Notes under the pieces: generated by a model
What the model was told of the DNA's origin: nothing
The model's input: the letters and a program-made list of their open reading frames with translations, nothing else
The model's database searches: none
Shown here: in pieces, positions 17,749-26,225 of the stretch
Numbering within the stretch: position 1 is the stretch's first letter
Layout of the letters: each line of letters begins with the position of its first letter
Origin: Solihabitans fulvus
Lineage (GTDB): Bacteria > Actinomycetota > Actinomycetes > Mycobacteriales > Pseudonocardiaceae
DNA: 64,000 nt
Direction of reading: 5' to 3'
Assembly (NCBI RefSeq): GCF_008386585.1
Contig: NZ_VUOB01000038.1
Location: forward strand, 62,001-126,000
Translations under genes and position numbers: made by a program

Positions 17749-19527
17749 TTGACGCGCGAGTTCAGCACTGTCGGCGTGGTTGGCCTTGGCACGATGGGGG
17801 CGGGCATCGCCGAGGTGCTCGCCAGAACCGGTCTCGACGTGGTCGCGGTCGAGATCGACGAGGACGGCATCACGCGAGGCCGCGGCCACCTGGTGCACTC
17901 CACCGAGCGGGCGTTGCAGGGCGGCAAGCTCGACGCGGCCGGCAAGGACGAGCTGCTCGGCCGGATCAGCTACACCACCAGCCTCGCCGACCTGGCCGAC
18001 TGCGATCTCGTGATCGAGGCCGTGCCGGAACGGATCGAGCTCAAGGCCGAGGTGTTCGCCGAGCTGGACCGCGTGTGCCGCCAGGACACGATCCTCGCCT
18101 CCAACACCTCCTCCCTCTCGGTCACCGAGATCAGCGTGCAGACGGGCCGTCCCGGCAAGGTCGTCGGCCTGCACTTCTTCAATCCCACCCCGGTCCTCAA
18201 GCTCGTCGAGGTCGTTCGCTCCGTGGTCACCGAGCCCGACGTGGTCACCGACGTCGTGGCCTTCCTCGAACGCCTCGGCAAGGTGCCCGTGGTGATCGGC
18301 GACCGCGCCGGCTTCATCGCCAACGCCCTCCTCTTCGGCTACCTCAACCACGCCGTCCGCATGTACGAGTCCCGCTACGCCACCAGGGAGGACCTGGACG
18401 CGGCGATGCGCTACGGCTGCGGCTACCCGATGGGCCCGCTGCAACTGCTCGACCTCATCGGCCTCGACACGGCCTACGAAATCCTCGACACGATGTACCA
18501 CCAGTCGCGCAACCGCCTGCACGCGCCGGCCCCGCTGCTCAAGCAGATGATCACGGCCGGGCTGCTCGGCAGGAAGACCGGCCGAGGCTTCTACCGCTAC
18601 GACGCGCCCGACTCGCCGACCGTCGTCCCCGACGGGCACACACCGTCGACCGACGAGCTGCCGACCGCGGGCGTCCGCGAGGTGCAGCGGGTCGGCGTCA
18701 TCGGCACCGGCACGATGGCCACCGGCATCGTCGAAGTGTTCGCCAAGTCCGGCCACGACGTGGTGCTGCGCGCCCGCACCGAGGACAAGGCCATCGCCGC
18801 CGTCGCGAAGGTGCGCAAGTCGCTCGACCGCGCCGTCGCCAAGGGCCGGCTCGCCGAGGCCGATCGGGACGCCGCGCTGGCCCGCGTCAGCCCAGCCGTC
18901 GAGTTCGAGGAACTGGCCGACTGCGACCTGGTGATCGAGGCCGTCGCCGAGGACCTCGCCGTCAAGAAGACCGTCTTCGAGGCCCTGGACGAGGTCTGCA
19001 AGCCCGGCGCGATCCTGGCGACCACCACCTCCTCGCTGCCCGTCATCGAGTGCGCCTCGGCGACCTCGCGCCCCGGCGACGTCGTCGGCCTGCACTTCTT
19101 CAACCCGGCCCCGGTGATGAAGCTCGTCGAGGTGGTCAGCACGATCGCCACCGCCCCCGAGGTCACCGCGACCGCGCTGGCCATCTGCGGCAGGGTCGGC
19201 AAGAAGCCGGTCCGCTGCGGGGACCGCGCCGGGTTCATCGTCAACGCGCTGCTGTTCCCCTACCTCAACGACGCCGTGAAGATGCTCGAAGCCCACTACG
19301 CCGAGGCCGACGACATCGACAACGCCATGAAGGTCGGCTGCGGCCTGCCGATGGGGCCGTTCGAGCTGCTGGACGTCGTCGGGCTCGACGTGTCGCTGGC
19401 CATCGAACGCACCCTCTACCTCGAGTTCCGCGAGGCGGGGTTCGCGCCGACCCCGCTGCTGGAGCACCTGGTGACGGCCGGGCGGCTCGGCCGCAAAACC
19501 GGCAAGGGTTTCCGCGATTACACGTGA
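17749..19527 (+). CDS. Tandem-fused 3-hydroxyacyl(butyryl)-CoA dehydrogenase
   Basis: This 592-residue protein is two 3-hydroxyacyl-CoA dehydrogenases in one chain. Copy 1 (about 1-285) has VGLGTMGAG, SNTSSL, GLHFFNP and GFIANALL. Copy 2 (about 305-590) has IGTGTMATG, TTTSSL, GLHFFNP and GFIVNALL. The catalytic His and Asn are kept in both, but the SNTS loop of copy 2 is TTTS. It would oxidise 3-hydroxybutyryl-CoA, or run in reverse for crotonyl-CoA supply. It fits with the thiolase, ccr and icmA genes elsewhere in the window. The TTG start is supported by GGGAGG 6 nt upstream. Confidence 0.92.
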   Translation: MTREFSTVGVVGLGTMGAGIAEVLARTGLDVVAVEIDEDGITRGRGHLVHSTERALQGGKLDAAGKDELLGRISYTTSLADLADCDLVIEAVPERIELKAEVFAELDRVCRQDTILASNTSSLSVTEISVQTGRPGKVVGLHFFNPTPVLKLVEVVRSVVTEPDVVTDVVAFLERLGKVPVVIGDRAGFIANALLFGYLNHAVRMYESRYATREDLDAAMRYGCGYPMGPLQLLDLIGLDTAYEILDTMYHQSRNRLHAPAPLLKQMITAGLLGRKTGRGFYRYDAPDSPTVVPDGHTPSTDELPTAGVREVQRVGVIGTGTMATGIVEVFAKSGHDVVLRARTEDKAIAAVAKVRKSLDRAVAKGRLAEADRDAALARVSPAVEFEELADCDLVIEAVAEDLAVKKTVFEALDEVCKPGAILATTTSSLPVIECASATSRPGDVVGLHFFNPAPVMKLVEVVSTIATAPEVTATALAICGRVGKKPVRCGDRAGFIVNALLFPYLNDAVKMLEAHYAEADDIDNAMKVGCGLPMGPFELLDVVGLDVSLAIERTLYLEFREAGFAPTPLLEHLVTAGRLGRKTGKGFRDYT

Positions 19528-19576
19528 CCTTTGCGGCAGCGCAGGTACCGTGTGCGCCAAACCGGAGGGTGGTGCC

Positions 19577-20209
19577 ATGCGGCGCGCTGTTGTCCTTGTC
19601 CTGCTTGCCATGACCGGTGTCCTGGTGGGCGCCTGCGCGAAGCCGATCCCCGGCACGCCGGTCGCGCTGCACGGCGGCATCGTGTCCTCGCTCGACCCCG
19701 GCTTCCCCACCGACGACTCCAGCACACCCTCGTCGACCAGCGGCAGCCCGTCGACACCGCCGTCGTCGGGCTCGCAGTCGGGCACGCCCTCCGCCGTGGT
19801 AAACGTCTGCTCGCTGCTCAAGTGGACCGACCTGCCCTACAAGGGCACCGACTCCCAGCCCAGCCCGACCGACACCAACGTCGACACCACCTTCGACCAG
19901 TCCTGCCGGTGGCAGACCTCGGTCGACAACCTCGACGTCGGCGTCAGCCTGCGCTACCGGATCGGCAAGTCGCTGACGATGAAGCAGACCTCGGGCACCT
20001 ACGACGTCGACGGGCGCAAGGTCACCTACTACGACAACACCAGCGGCACCGGCACCGGTTCGAAGGTCCAGCCGTCCTGCGTCCTGACGATGGACTACGT
20101 GGGCGGCGGCCTCGGCATCATCATCGTCGACGGCACGTTCCGCTACGGCACCGTCTGCGAGCAGGGCAAGGCGGTCGCCCAGGTCATGCTGGCCAAGGAA
20201 CCCAAGTAG
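19577..20209 (+). CDS. DUF3558-like lipoprotein
   Basis: This 210-residue lipoprotein has signal peptide and lipobox VGAC near residue 17, a Ser/Thr/Pro-rich linker (about 45-75), and a globular part with four Cys (VNVCSLL, QSCRW, PSCVL, TVCEQ). The VxxC...CxW pattern resembles DUF3558, second of three such lipoproteins in this window. The ATG at 19577 has GGAGGGTGGTG upstream, and TACCGT at 19545-19550 is a fitting -10. Function unknown; probably anchored on the outer face of the membrane. Confidence 0.75.
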   Translation: MRRAVVLVLLAMTGVLVGACAKPIPGTPVALHGGIVSSLDPGFPTDDSSTPSSTSGSPSTPPSSGSQSGTPSAVVNVCSLLKWTDLPYKGTDSQPSPTDTNVDTTFDQSCRWQTSVDNLDVGVSLRYRIGKSLTMKQTSGTYDVDGRKVTYYDNTSGTGTGSKVQPSCVLTMDYVGGGLGIIIVDGTFRYGTVCEQGKAVAQVMLAKEPK

Positions 20210-20236
20210 AACCCGGCTCCTGGGCCGCAGCAGTCC

Positions 20237-20452
20237 TCAGCCGCAGCAACCGCCGCCGCAGCAGCCCCCACCGCCTCCGCCACCACTCGGCGCCGGCGCG
20301 GCCCCGCCCCGGCTGACGCCGACGGTGGTCAGCAGCTTCACGGTGTCCGCGTGGCCGTCGGGGCAGCTCGCGGGATCGGCCGACGCGCTCATCGGCCGGT
20401 TCAGCTCGAACTGCTCGGTGCACTCGCGGCACTTGTAGACATAGGTTGGCAC
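20237..20452 (-). CDS. FmdB-type zinc-ribbon protein with Gly/Cys-rich tail
   Basis: This 71-residue protein begins MPTYVYKCRECTEQFEL, the FmdB regulatory-protein signature, with Cys pairs CREC and CPDGH forming a zinc ribbon. The C-terminal 20 residues are almost only Gly and Cys (GCCGGGCCG end), which could bind metal. FmdB-like proteins are small and of uncertain function; the original was linked to formamidase regulation. The start is GTG. Confidence 0.85.
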   Translation of the reverse strand: MPTYVYKCRECTEQFELNRPMSASADPASCPDGHADTVKLLTTVGVSRGGAAPAPSGGGGGGGCCGGGCCG

Positions 20453-20501
20453 GACGCCATTCTCGCCTGTCCGCGCGCCGGCGGGCCAGCGTGCCTCTTC
20501 G

Positions 20502-20897
20502 CTAGGTCAACGAGCAGCGGTAGCGGCACCAGAGCATCGAGGCGCTGACCGACAGCAGGGAGACGCCGGCCACGAGCGCGAGGATCGGCATGCCGTGCGC
20601 CCAGGCGAGGCCGAGCGTGGCCGCGTGCGCGGCGGCGTAGGTCACCAGCCAGCTCGCCGAGCGTGGCCGCAGCCACAGCACCGCCATCGCGGCGGCGGCC
20701 ACCACGAGCAGCACCGTGCTGGTCGCGATCAGCACGCCCTGCCGCTGCCAGTCCAGGATGGTCGGTCGCGGGGCGAACGGCGGCGGGTCGGCGAAAACGC
20801 CGAGCAGCGCGGGAAACGTGAGCGTCAGCGTCTCCGCCAGCAGCAGGGCCGTCACCAGGCGGCGGGGCCACCGCAGGCGGGCGCGTTCGTCCGACAC
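20502..20897 (-). CDS. Four-helix membrane protein of unknown function
   Basis: This 131-residue protein has four predicted membrane helices (for example LVTALLLAETLTLTFPALL and GVLIATSTVLLVVAAAAMAVLW). The first loop, about residues 40-50, is Pro-rich (PPPFAPRP). The GTG at 20897 is favoured because GGGGGACGAGG lies upstream; an upstream GTG at 20936 would add 13 hydrophilic residues. It is divergent from the zinc-finger gene at 21038. I do not recognise a characterised family. Confidence 0.65.
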   Translation of the reverse strand: MSDERARLRWPRRLVTALLLAETLTLTFPALLGVFADPPPFAPRPTILDWQRQGVLIATSTVLLVVAAAAMAVLWLRPRSASWLVTYAAAHAATLGLAWAHGMPILALVAGVSLLSVSASMLWCRYRCSLT

Positions 20898-21037
20898 CCT
20901 CGTCCCCCTCGCCGGCAGTGGTCGGCTCGTCACCAACGGTTCGCACCCTACGGATTCGAGGCGCGGCGCGGCACCCCAGGGTGTGTCCGCGCGACCATGG
21001 ACGATCGCCGCCGACCGCGCCGATTACCGTGGTCACC

Positions 21038-21352
21038 GTGCCCCGCCGCAACCAACCCCGGCGACCCCGGCCAGCGGCCGGGGCCGATGAACCGCGTCCG
21101 CTCGGCGGTGGCGTCGGCTGGGCGCGGTCCGAGTCGGGGCCGGACGGCGAGTGGCTGGTGCGGACCGTGACCGGCGCGCAGACCACCAAGTTCTACCGCT
21201 GCCCCGGCTGCGACCACGAGATCCGGCCCGGCGTCGCGCACGTGGTGACCTGGCCCGCCGCCGACTACGGCTCCGTCGAGGACCGCAGGCACTGGCACAG
21301 CGCCTGCTGGACCAATCGGGGGCACCGCGGCCCGACGTCGAAGAGATGGTGA
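21038..21352 (+). CDS. Small zinc-binding actinobacterial protein
   Basis: This 104-residue basic protein ends in a metal-binding segment, FYRCPGCDHEIRPGVAHVV followed by HWHSACW, giving a CxxC...HxxxC arrangement. Close relatives in actinomycetes are often labelled ATP/GTP-binding, but no P-loop is visible and that label looks unsupported. The GTG at 21038 lies 7 nt after TACCGT, a leaderless arrangement. Its stop overlaps the start of the alpha/beta hydrolase, so the two are translationally coupled. Confidence 0.78.
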   Translation: MPRRNQPRRPRPAAGADEPRPLGGGVGWARSESGPDGEWLVRTVTGAQTTKFYRCPGCDHEIRPGVAHVVTWPAADYGSVEDRRHWHSACWTNRGHRGPTSKRW

Positions 21353-22095
21353 CGGCGATGGTCGACGAGACCGCGACTGTGCCTGGCGTGGAGATCCGTG
21401 CCAACACCGTGCTGCCGGCCCGCCGCGAGCCGATCGTGCTGACCACCGAGGACGGGCTGCGGCTGACCGGCGAGCTGGCGCTGCCGGCAGATCGGCCGCC
21501 GCGCGGCACGCTCGTCTGCCTGCACCCGCTGCCGACGCACGGCGGGTCGATGGACTCGCACCTCTACCGCAAGCTCGCCTGGCGGCTGCCGGCGCTCGCG
21601 GACCTCGCGGTGCTGCGGTTCAACACCAGGGGCACCGAGAGCGAGGCCGGCCGCAGCGACGGCGCCTTCGCCGGCGGGGTCGACGAGGGCATGGACGTCG
21701 CGGCGGCGCTCGACTTCGTGACCGCACGGGGTCTGCCGAACGCGTGGCTCGTCGGCTGGTCCTTCGGAACGGATCTCGCCCTCATGCACGGCTGTGCGCC
21801 GCAGGTGCGCGGCGCGGTGCTGATCTCGCCGCCGCTGCACTTCAGCGGGCCAGCGTGCCTGCCGCCGTGGGCCGAGTCCGGCAAGCCGGTGGTGTGCCTG
21901 GTGCCCGAACTGGACGACTACCTGCGACCCGAGGAGGCGCGACAGCGGTTCGCCGCGATCCCGCAGGCGGAGGTGGTCGACTTCCCCGGCGCGAGGCACC
22001 TGTTCGTCGGGCACGCCGAGGCCGTGCTGGACGCCGTGGTCGCAGCGGTCGCCCCGGACGTGCCGACTCCGTTGCCGCGCACCTGGACCGCCTGA
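21346..22095 (+). CDS. Alpha/beta hydrolase (dienelactone hydrolase/KANL3-Tex30-like)
   Basis: This 249-residue hydrolase has the oxyanion strand VCLHPLPTHGGSMDSH, nucleophile elbow WSFGTDL (GWSFG, about residue 138), acid in PELDDYLRP and His in ARHLFVG. The pattern matches serine hydrolases of the dienelactone-hydrolase/Tex30 group. The substrate is unknown. The start overlaps the preceding zinc-binding gene; ATG 21346 and GTG 21349 are both possible. Confidence 0.85.
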   Translation: MVTAMVDETATVPGVEIRANTVLPARREPIVLTTEDGLRLTGELALPADRPPRGTLVCLHPLPTHGGSMDSHLYRKLAWRLPALADLAVLRFNTRGTESEAGRSDGAFAGGVDEGMDVAAALDFVTARGLPNAWLVGWSFGTDLALMHGCAPQVRGAVLISPPLHFSGPACLPPWAESGKPVVCLVPELDDYLRPEEARQRFAAIPQAEVVDFPGARHLFVGHAEAVLDAVVAAVAPDVPTPLPRTWTA

Positions 22096-22119
22096 CCCCT
22101 GTCCGTCAGGCAACCCGAG

Positions 22120-22683
22120 TCACCGATTGGCGGAGAGCACCGCGTCCTGCCGGCGGTGCACCCAGGCGGCCGGACCCCGGCCGTCGTCGAGTTTGCCGAC
22201 CACCACGAAGCCCAGCTTCTCCGCGACCCTGTTCGACGGGGTGTTCTCGACGTTCGCGATGATCGTGATTGGCCGACCCGGCACGCATCGATCGGCCCAC
22301 TCGATCGCCGCCGCCGCCATCTCCGGCGCGTAGCCGTTACCCCAGGCGGCCGGCCGGAACCGGTAGTAGAGGTTCAGCTGCTCCGTGCCGTCGTCCTCGC
22401 TGACGCTCAACCGAACGCCGCCGAAGCCGATCACCTCGCCCGTCCCGGGCAGCTCGATCGCCCAGTACCCGAAGCCGTGCTCTGCCCAGTGCGCCAGCCA
22501 GCTCGTCAGCAGCCCTCGGGCCTCCGTGGCGGACGGCGCGCCGTTCGGCTCGTACCGGTAGTTCTCGGGATCGGTGTGGATCTCCAGCGCGGCGGCCAGA
22601 TCGTCCGCCCGCACCCGCCGCAGCAGCAGCCGCGCGGTGCGCACCTCGTCGGGCTCGGTGTTTCCGCTGGTCGAGTCGGTCAT
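22120..22683 (-). CDS. GNAT-family N-acetyltransferase (RimJ/RimL-like)
   Basis: This 187-residue protein has TARLLLRRVRADDLAA at the N-terminus and the acetyl-CoA-binding region RPAAWGNGYAPEMAAAAIEW (about 110-130), then NTPSNRVAEKLGF, the classic RimJ/RimL-type C-terminal motif. It probably acetylates an amino group on a protein or small molecule. The ATG at 22683 lies 6 nt after TACCGT on the minus strand, so it is likely leaderless. It is convergent with the alpha/beta hydrolase. Confidence 0.9.
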   Translation of the reverse strand: MTDSTSGNTEPDEVRTARLLLRRVRADDLAAALEIHTDPENYRYEPNGAPSATEARGLLTSWLAHWAEHGFGYWAIELPGTGEVIGFGGVRLSVSEDDGTEQLNLYYRFRPAAWGNGYAPEMAAAAIEWADRCVPGRPITIIANVENTPSNRVAEKLGFVVVGKLDDGRGPAAWVHRRQDAVLSANR

Positions 22684-22762
22684 GCCCGAACGGTAGTTGA
22701 ACGGGCCGGCAGTCCGGACCGGTTTTGCACAAAGCTGGCGACAAGCCTGCTGGCGGCTGGAC

Positions 22763-24604
22763 TCAACGCTTACCGGTCGGCTGCTGGGGCCGAGGCAGCT
22801 TCTTGGTAGGCGAGGCATCCTGACCGGCCGGAACCGGTGCCGCGCCACCCTGCTGGCCACCACCCTGCGGACCACTGCCCTGCTGGCCCTTGGGCTGACC
22901 GCCCCTCGACTGCCCGCCGCCCTGCTGAGACGACGCCCTGCCCGCCGCCTGCTGACCACCCTGCGGCCCCTTGGCCGGCTGCGCCTTCGGCTGCCGCGCG
23001 GCCTGGCCGCCCTGGTTCGCCTGGCCGCCCTGAGCCGGCCGACCAGCGGCCTGCGCGGGCCGTCCACCGGCCGCACCCTTGTTCTCCTGCGCGGGCTGGC
23101 GCTCCCACGGAGCGCCCGTCTGCGGCACCGCCCCCTGTGCCGCCTGCTGCGCGCCCGCCTGCTGCGCACCCGAGCCACCCTGCGGCGACCCCGGCTGCCC
23201 GCCTGCCTGCTGCGCACCTGCCGGCTGCGCGCCCTGCTTCGCCTGGGACTGCCCGCCTGCCGCCTTGCCGGTGTCGGACGCCGAGGGGATCGGCAGCGCC
23301 GCCGTGGTGGCGCTCGACGCCGCCTCGTCGTCGGACTGGTCGGCAGGGTCGCCGGCCGCGGTGTCGTCGGCAGTGTCAGCGGTGTCGGCGACCGCCTGCT
23401 CCTCGTCGAGCGCGTCCAGCATCGGCTGCGACTGGAGGAACTGCTCCCTGGCCGCGCTCAGCTGCTCGGCGATGCGGCCGCGCAGCTCGCGCAGCTCCGA
23501 CACCTGCTTGGTGGCCTTCTCGACCCGCCTGGCCGACTCCTCGGTCGCCTCCCGCACTCGCCGGTGCGACTCGTCGGTGGCCTCGCGGACCCGCCGGTTG
23601 GCCTCGTCGGCGGCCTCCTGCAACCGGGCCGTCGCCTCGGTGATCGAGTCGTGCCGCCTGCGGTTGGCCTCCTCGGTGGCCTCCCGCACCTTGCGCTCCG
23701 CCTCGGCCTTGCTGGCGATCTGTTCCTGCGTGATCGCCGTCCTGATCCTGGTGGCCTCGTCGGTGGCCTCGCGGACCCGACGCTCGGCCTCGGCCTTGCT
23801 GGACGTCTGCTCCTGCGCGATCTGCTGCCTGACGCGTGCGGCCTCGTCGGTCGCCTCGCGGACGCGGCGCTCCGCCTCGGCCTTGCTGCCGACTTGCTCC
23901 TGGGCGATCTGCTGACGAATCCTGGCGGCCTCGTCGGTGGCTTCCTTGACCCGGCGTTCGGCCTCGCCCTTGCTGGCCGCCTCCTGCTCGGCGAGCACGC
24001 GCATGGCCTCGGTTCGCCTGCCGGCCATGGCGATCTCGAAGTCCTCCTCGACGGTGTTCCGTCGCTGTTCGGACTCCTGGTCGAGCAGCTGCGCCCGCTC
24101 GGTGGCCACCGCCATGATCTGGTCGGCGTCGGTGCGCGCCTTGTCCAGCACGCCCCGGTGTTCCGCCTCCATCTCGGTGCGGCGCTTGTCCAGCTCCGCG
24201 ATCAGGTGCTCGTAGCGGGTGCGCTGCGAGGTCGCGTCGGCGTCGGCCTTGGCCCTGATGTGCCCGGCCTCCGCCTCGGCGCGCGCCTTGATCTCGTTGG
24301 CTTCGTCCTGGGCCAGCCGCAGCATCCGCTGGAGCCGCTCGCTCAGGCCTTCCAGCGTGGTCGGCGGCAGCGACAGCCGGTCGACCTGACCGCGCAGGTC
24401 GCCGATCTCCGACCTGGCCGCCTCGAGCTGCCTGGCGAGGTCGTTGGTCTGGGACACCGCCGCGTCTCGATCCGCGGCGAGCAACCGAAGATCGTGGTCA
24501 AGGCGCTCGAGGTGCTCCTCGACCTGCCCGCTGTCGTAGCCGCGCTTGACGATGTCGAAGCCGGAGCCGAGCGGAACGAGGTCACGGTTGTCGGCGAAGC
24601 CCAT
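22763..24604 (-). CDS. Long coiled-coil protein with DivIVA-like N-terminus and Gln/Gly/Pro-rich tail
   Basis: This 613-residue protein has three parts. Residues 1-50 (FDIVKRGYDSGQVEEHLERL) resemble the DivIVA/Wag31 membrane-binding start. Residues about 60-400 form a long coiled coil containing four 29-residue repeats (unit SKAEAERRVREATDEAARVR plus 9 residues) and then 11-residue hendecads (RRVREATDES). Residues about 430-613 are disordered and rich in Gln, Gly, Ala and Pro. This layout recalls Streptomyces Scy/FilP polarity filaments, and a cytoskeletal or polar-scaffold role is plausible. No SD is visible; TAGCGT lies 6 nt before the ATG, inside a hairpin. Confidence 0.8.
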   Translation of the reverse strand: MGFADNRDLVPLGSGFDIVKRGYDSGQVEEHLERLDHDLRLLAADRDAAVSQTNDLARQLEAARSEIGDLRGQVDRLSLPPTTLEGLSERLQRMLRLAQDEANEIKARAEAEAGHIRAKADADATSQRTRYEHLIAELDKRRTEMEAEHRGVLDKARTDADQIMAVATERAQLLDQESEQRRNTVEEDFEIAMAGRRTEAMRVLAEQEAASKGEAERRVKEATDEAARIRQQIAQEQVGSKAEAERRVREATDEAARVRQQIAQEQTSSKAEAERRVREATDEATRIRTAITQEQIASKAEAERKVREATEEANRRRHDSITEATARLQEAADEANRRVREATDESHRRVREATEESARRVEKATKQVSELRELRGRIAEQLSAAREQFLQSQPMLDALDEEQAVADTADTADDTAAGDPADQSDDEAASSATTAALPIPSASDTGKAAGGQSQAKQGAQPAGAQQAGGQPGSPQGGSGAQQAGAQQAAQGAVPQTGAPWERQPAQENKGAAGGRPAQAAGRPAQGGQANQGGQAARQPKAQPAKGPQGGQQAAGRASSQQGGGQSRGGQPKGQQGSGPQGGGQQGGAAPVPAGQDASPTKKLPRPQQPTGKR

Positions 24605-24607
24605 GCC

Positions 24608-24635
24608 CCCACGCTACCCGTTTGGGTAGCGTGGG
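24608..24635 (-). terminator. 12-bp hairpin abutting a start codon
   Basis: CCCACGCTACCC and GGGTAGCGTGGG pair perfectly around GTTT. The stem ends 3 bp before the coiled-coil gene's start codon and lies 36 bp past the ccr stop. It could terminate ccr. Its distal arm also contains TAGCGT (24611-24616), which is placed as the -10 of a leaderless promoter for the coiled-coil gene. Confidence 0.6.
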
Positions 24636-24671
24636 TCGCACGAGCGTGCCACCGAACGTCTGTTTTTTCCT

Positions 24672-26003
24672 TTACTCGCCGCGAAAACGGTTGATCTGAT
24701 CCAGTTGGGCCGCGCGGAACTCCGGGTCGCGCACGCCGAGCCCCTCCTCAGGCGCGAGGGTGAGCACGCCGACCTTGCCCTGGTGCGCGTTGCGGTGCAC
24801 GTCGTACGCGGCCTGCCCGGTGTCGTCCATTGAGTACACCTTGGACACAGTGGGATGGATCTTGCCCTTGGCGACCAACCGATTCGCCTCCCACGCCTCG
24901 CGGTAGTTCGCGAAGTGCGAGCCGACGATTCGCTTGAGGTTCATCCACAGGTAGCGGTTGTCGTACTGGTGCAGGAACCCACTGGTGGACGCGCAGGTGA
25001 CGATCGTGCCGCCGCGCTTGGCCACGTAGACGCTCGCGCCGAAGGTCTCCCTGCCGGGGTGCTCGAACACGATGTCGGGGTCCTCACCGCCGGTCAGCTC
25101 GCGGATCTTCGCGCCGAACCGCTTCCACTCCTTGGGATCCTGGTTGTGCTCGTCCTGCCAGAACCGGTAGCCCTCGGCCGACCGGTCGATGATCAGCTCG
25201 GCGCCCATCTTGCGGCACAGCTCGGCCTTCTCCTGGCTGGACACCACGCACACGGGCGTCGCGCCGCCGTTGAGCGCGAACTGCGTCGCGTAGGAGCCGA
25301 GGCCGCCGGAGGCGCCCCAGATCAGCACGACGTCGCCCTGCTTCATGGCGGCGCCGTTGCGCGACACCAGCTGCCGGTAGGCGGTGGAGTTGACCAGCCC
25401 GGGGGAGGCGGCCTCCTCCCAGGTGAGGTGGCCGGGCTTGGGCATCAGCTGGTTGGCCTTGACCAACGCGAGTTCGGCGAGGCCGCCGAAGTTCGTCTCG
25501 AAGCCCCAGATGCGCTGCTCGGGGTCGAGCATCGTGTCGTTGTGGCCGTCGGGGTGCTCCAGCTCGACGCTCAGGCAGTGCGCCACGACCTCGTCGCCGG
25601 GCTTCCACGCGTTGACGCCCGGCCCGGTGCGCAGCACCACGCCCGCCAGGTCGGAGCCGACCACGTGGTAGGGCAGGTCGTGCTTGGCGGTGAGCGGCGA
25701 GGTCTTCCCGTAGCGCTTGAGGAAGCTGAAGGTGGACACCGGCTCGAAGATCGAGGTCCACACGGTGTTGTAGTTGATCGCGCTGGCCATCACGGCCACC
25801 AGCGCCTCGCCGGGGCCGAGCTCGGGGGTGGCGACCTGCTCGACGTGCAGCGACTTGCGCGGGTCCTTCTCCTTGGTGGGAAGTCCCTGGAACATCTCGG
25901 CTTCGTCGGCGTGCACGGTCACCGCCCGGTAGCTGTCCGGGACGGGCAGCGAGGCGACCGCGTCCAGCTCGTCGGCGAGGATCGCATCGAGGATCTTCTG
26001 CAC
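24672..26003 (-). CDS. ccr: Crotonyl-CoA carboxylase/reductase
   Basis: This 443-residue enzyme reductively carboxylates crotonyl-CoA to (2S)-ethylmalonyl-CoA with NADPH and CO2. It has the medium-chain dehydrogenase fold with WGASGGLGSYATQFA for the cofactor. The residues named for CO2 binding in this family are visible: the Asn in SAINYNTVW, Phe-Glu in WGFETNFGG and His in GSHFANY. The start has GGAGGGAACGCC upstream. Ethylmalonyl-CoA serves as a polyketide extender or as an intermediate of the ethylmalonyl-CoA pathway, in line with the thiolase, dehydrogenase and icmA genes. A TACC-type site lies 79 bp upstream. Confidence 0.96.
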   Translation of the reverse strand: MQKILDAILADELDAVASLPVPDSYRAVTVHADEAEMFQGLPTKEKDPRKSLHVEQVATPELGPGEALVAVMASAINYNTVWTSIFEPVSTFSFLKRYGKTSPLTAKHDLPYHVVGSDLAGVVLRTGPGVNAWKPGDEVVAHCLSVELEHPDGHNDTMLDPEQRIWGFETNFGGLAELALVKANQLMPKPGHLTWEEAASPGLVNSTAYRQLVSRNGAAMKQGDVVLIWGASGGLGSYATQFALNGGATPVCVVSSQEKAELCRKMGAELIIDRSAEGYRFWQDEHNQDPKEWKRFGAKIRELTGGEDPDIVFEHPGRETFGASVYVAKRGGTIVTCASTSGFLHQYDNRYLWMNLKRIVGSHFANYREAWEANRLVAKGKIHPTVSKVYSMDDTGQAAYDVHRNAHQGKVGVLTLAPEEGLGVRDPEFRAAQLDQINRFRGE

Positions 26004-26081
26004 GGCGTTCCCTCCAGGTCGGGGGTGTCTGGTGCCATGGGGCGATGCGCCGGGTGACTCATCGGCGCAGGTGGCGCGAGG

Positions 26082-26095
26082 TTACCGACGAGTAA
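26082..26095. promoter_or_regulatory. TACC-type palindrome upstream of ccr (one mismatch)
   Basis: TTACCGACGAGTAA is the TACC-N4-GGTA motif with A for the first G of the right arm, and its TTAC/GTAA ends pair. It lies 79 bp before the ccr start, in the 222-bp gap to the divergent SPW gene. The left half TACCGAC is identical to the site at 17706. Confidence 0.45.
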
Positions 26096-26225
26096 ACGAT
26101 CCAGGTCCAGTGTTGTGAGGCATGGCACGTGAGGTTTAACCCGAAAGCGCGGCGGATTCTTGACCGGCCGGCCAACCAAGGAGGAGTATAACGGTGTTCT
26201 CAGTGAAGTACGGAGGTGATGGGTG

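Noticed and set aside
21038..21352. An ATP/GTP-binding annotation for the zinc-binding protein
   Set aside because: No P-loop or other nucleotide motif is visible; only the Cys/His metal site is supported.
24615..24628. TACCCGTTTGGGTA as a member of the TACC-N4-GGTA set
   Set aside because: The spacer is six bases and the arms continue outward as a 12-bp RNA hairpin, so it is better read as a terminator/promoter stem.
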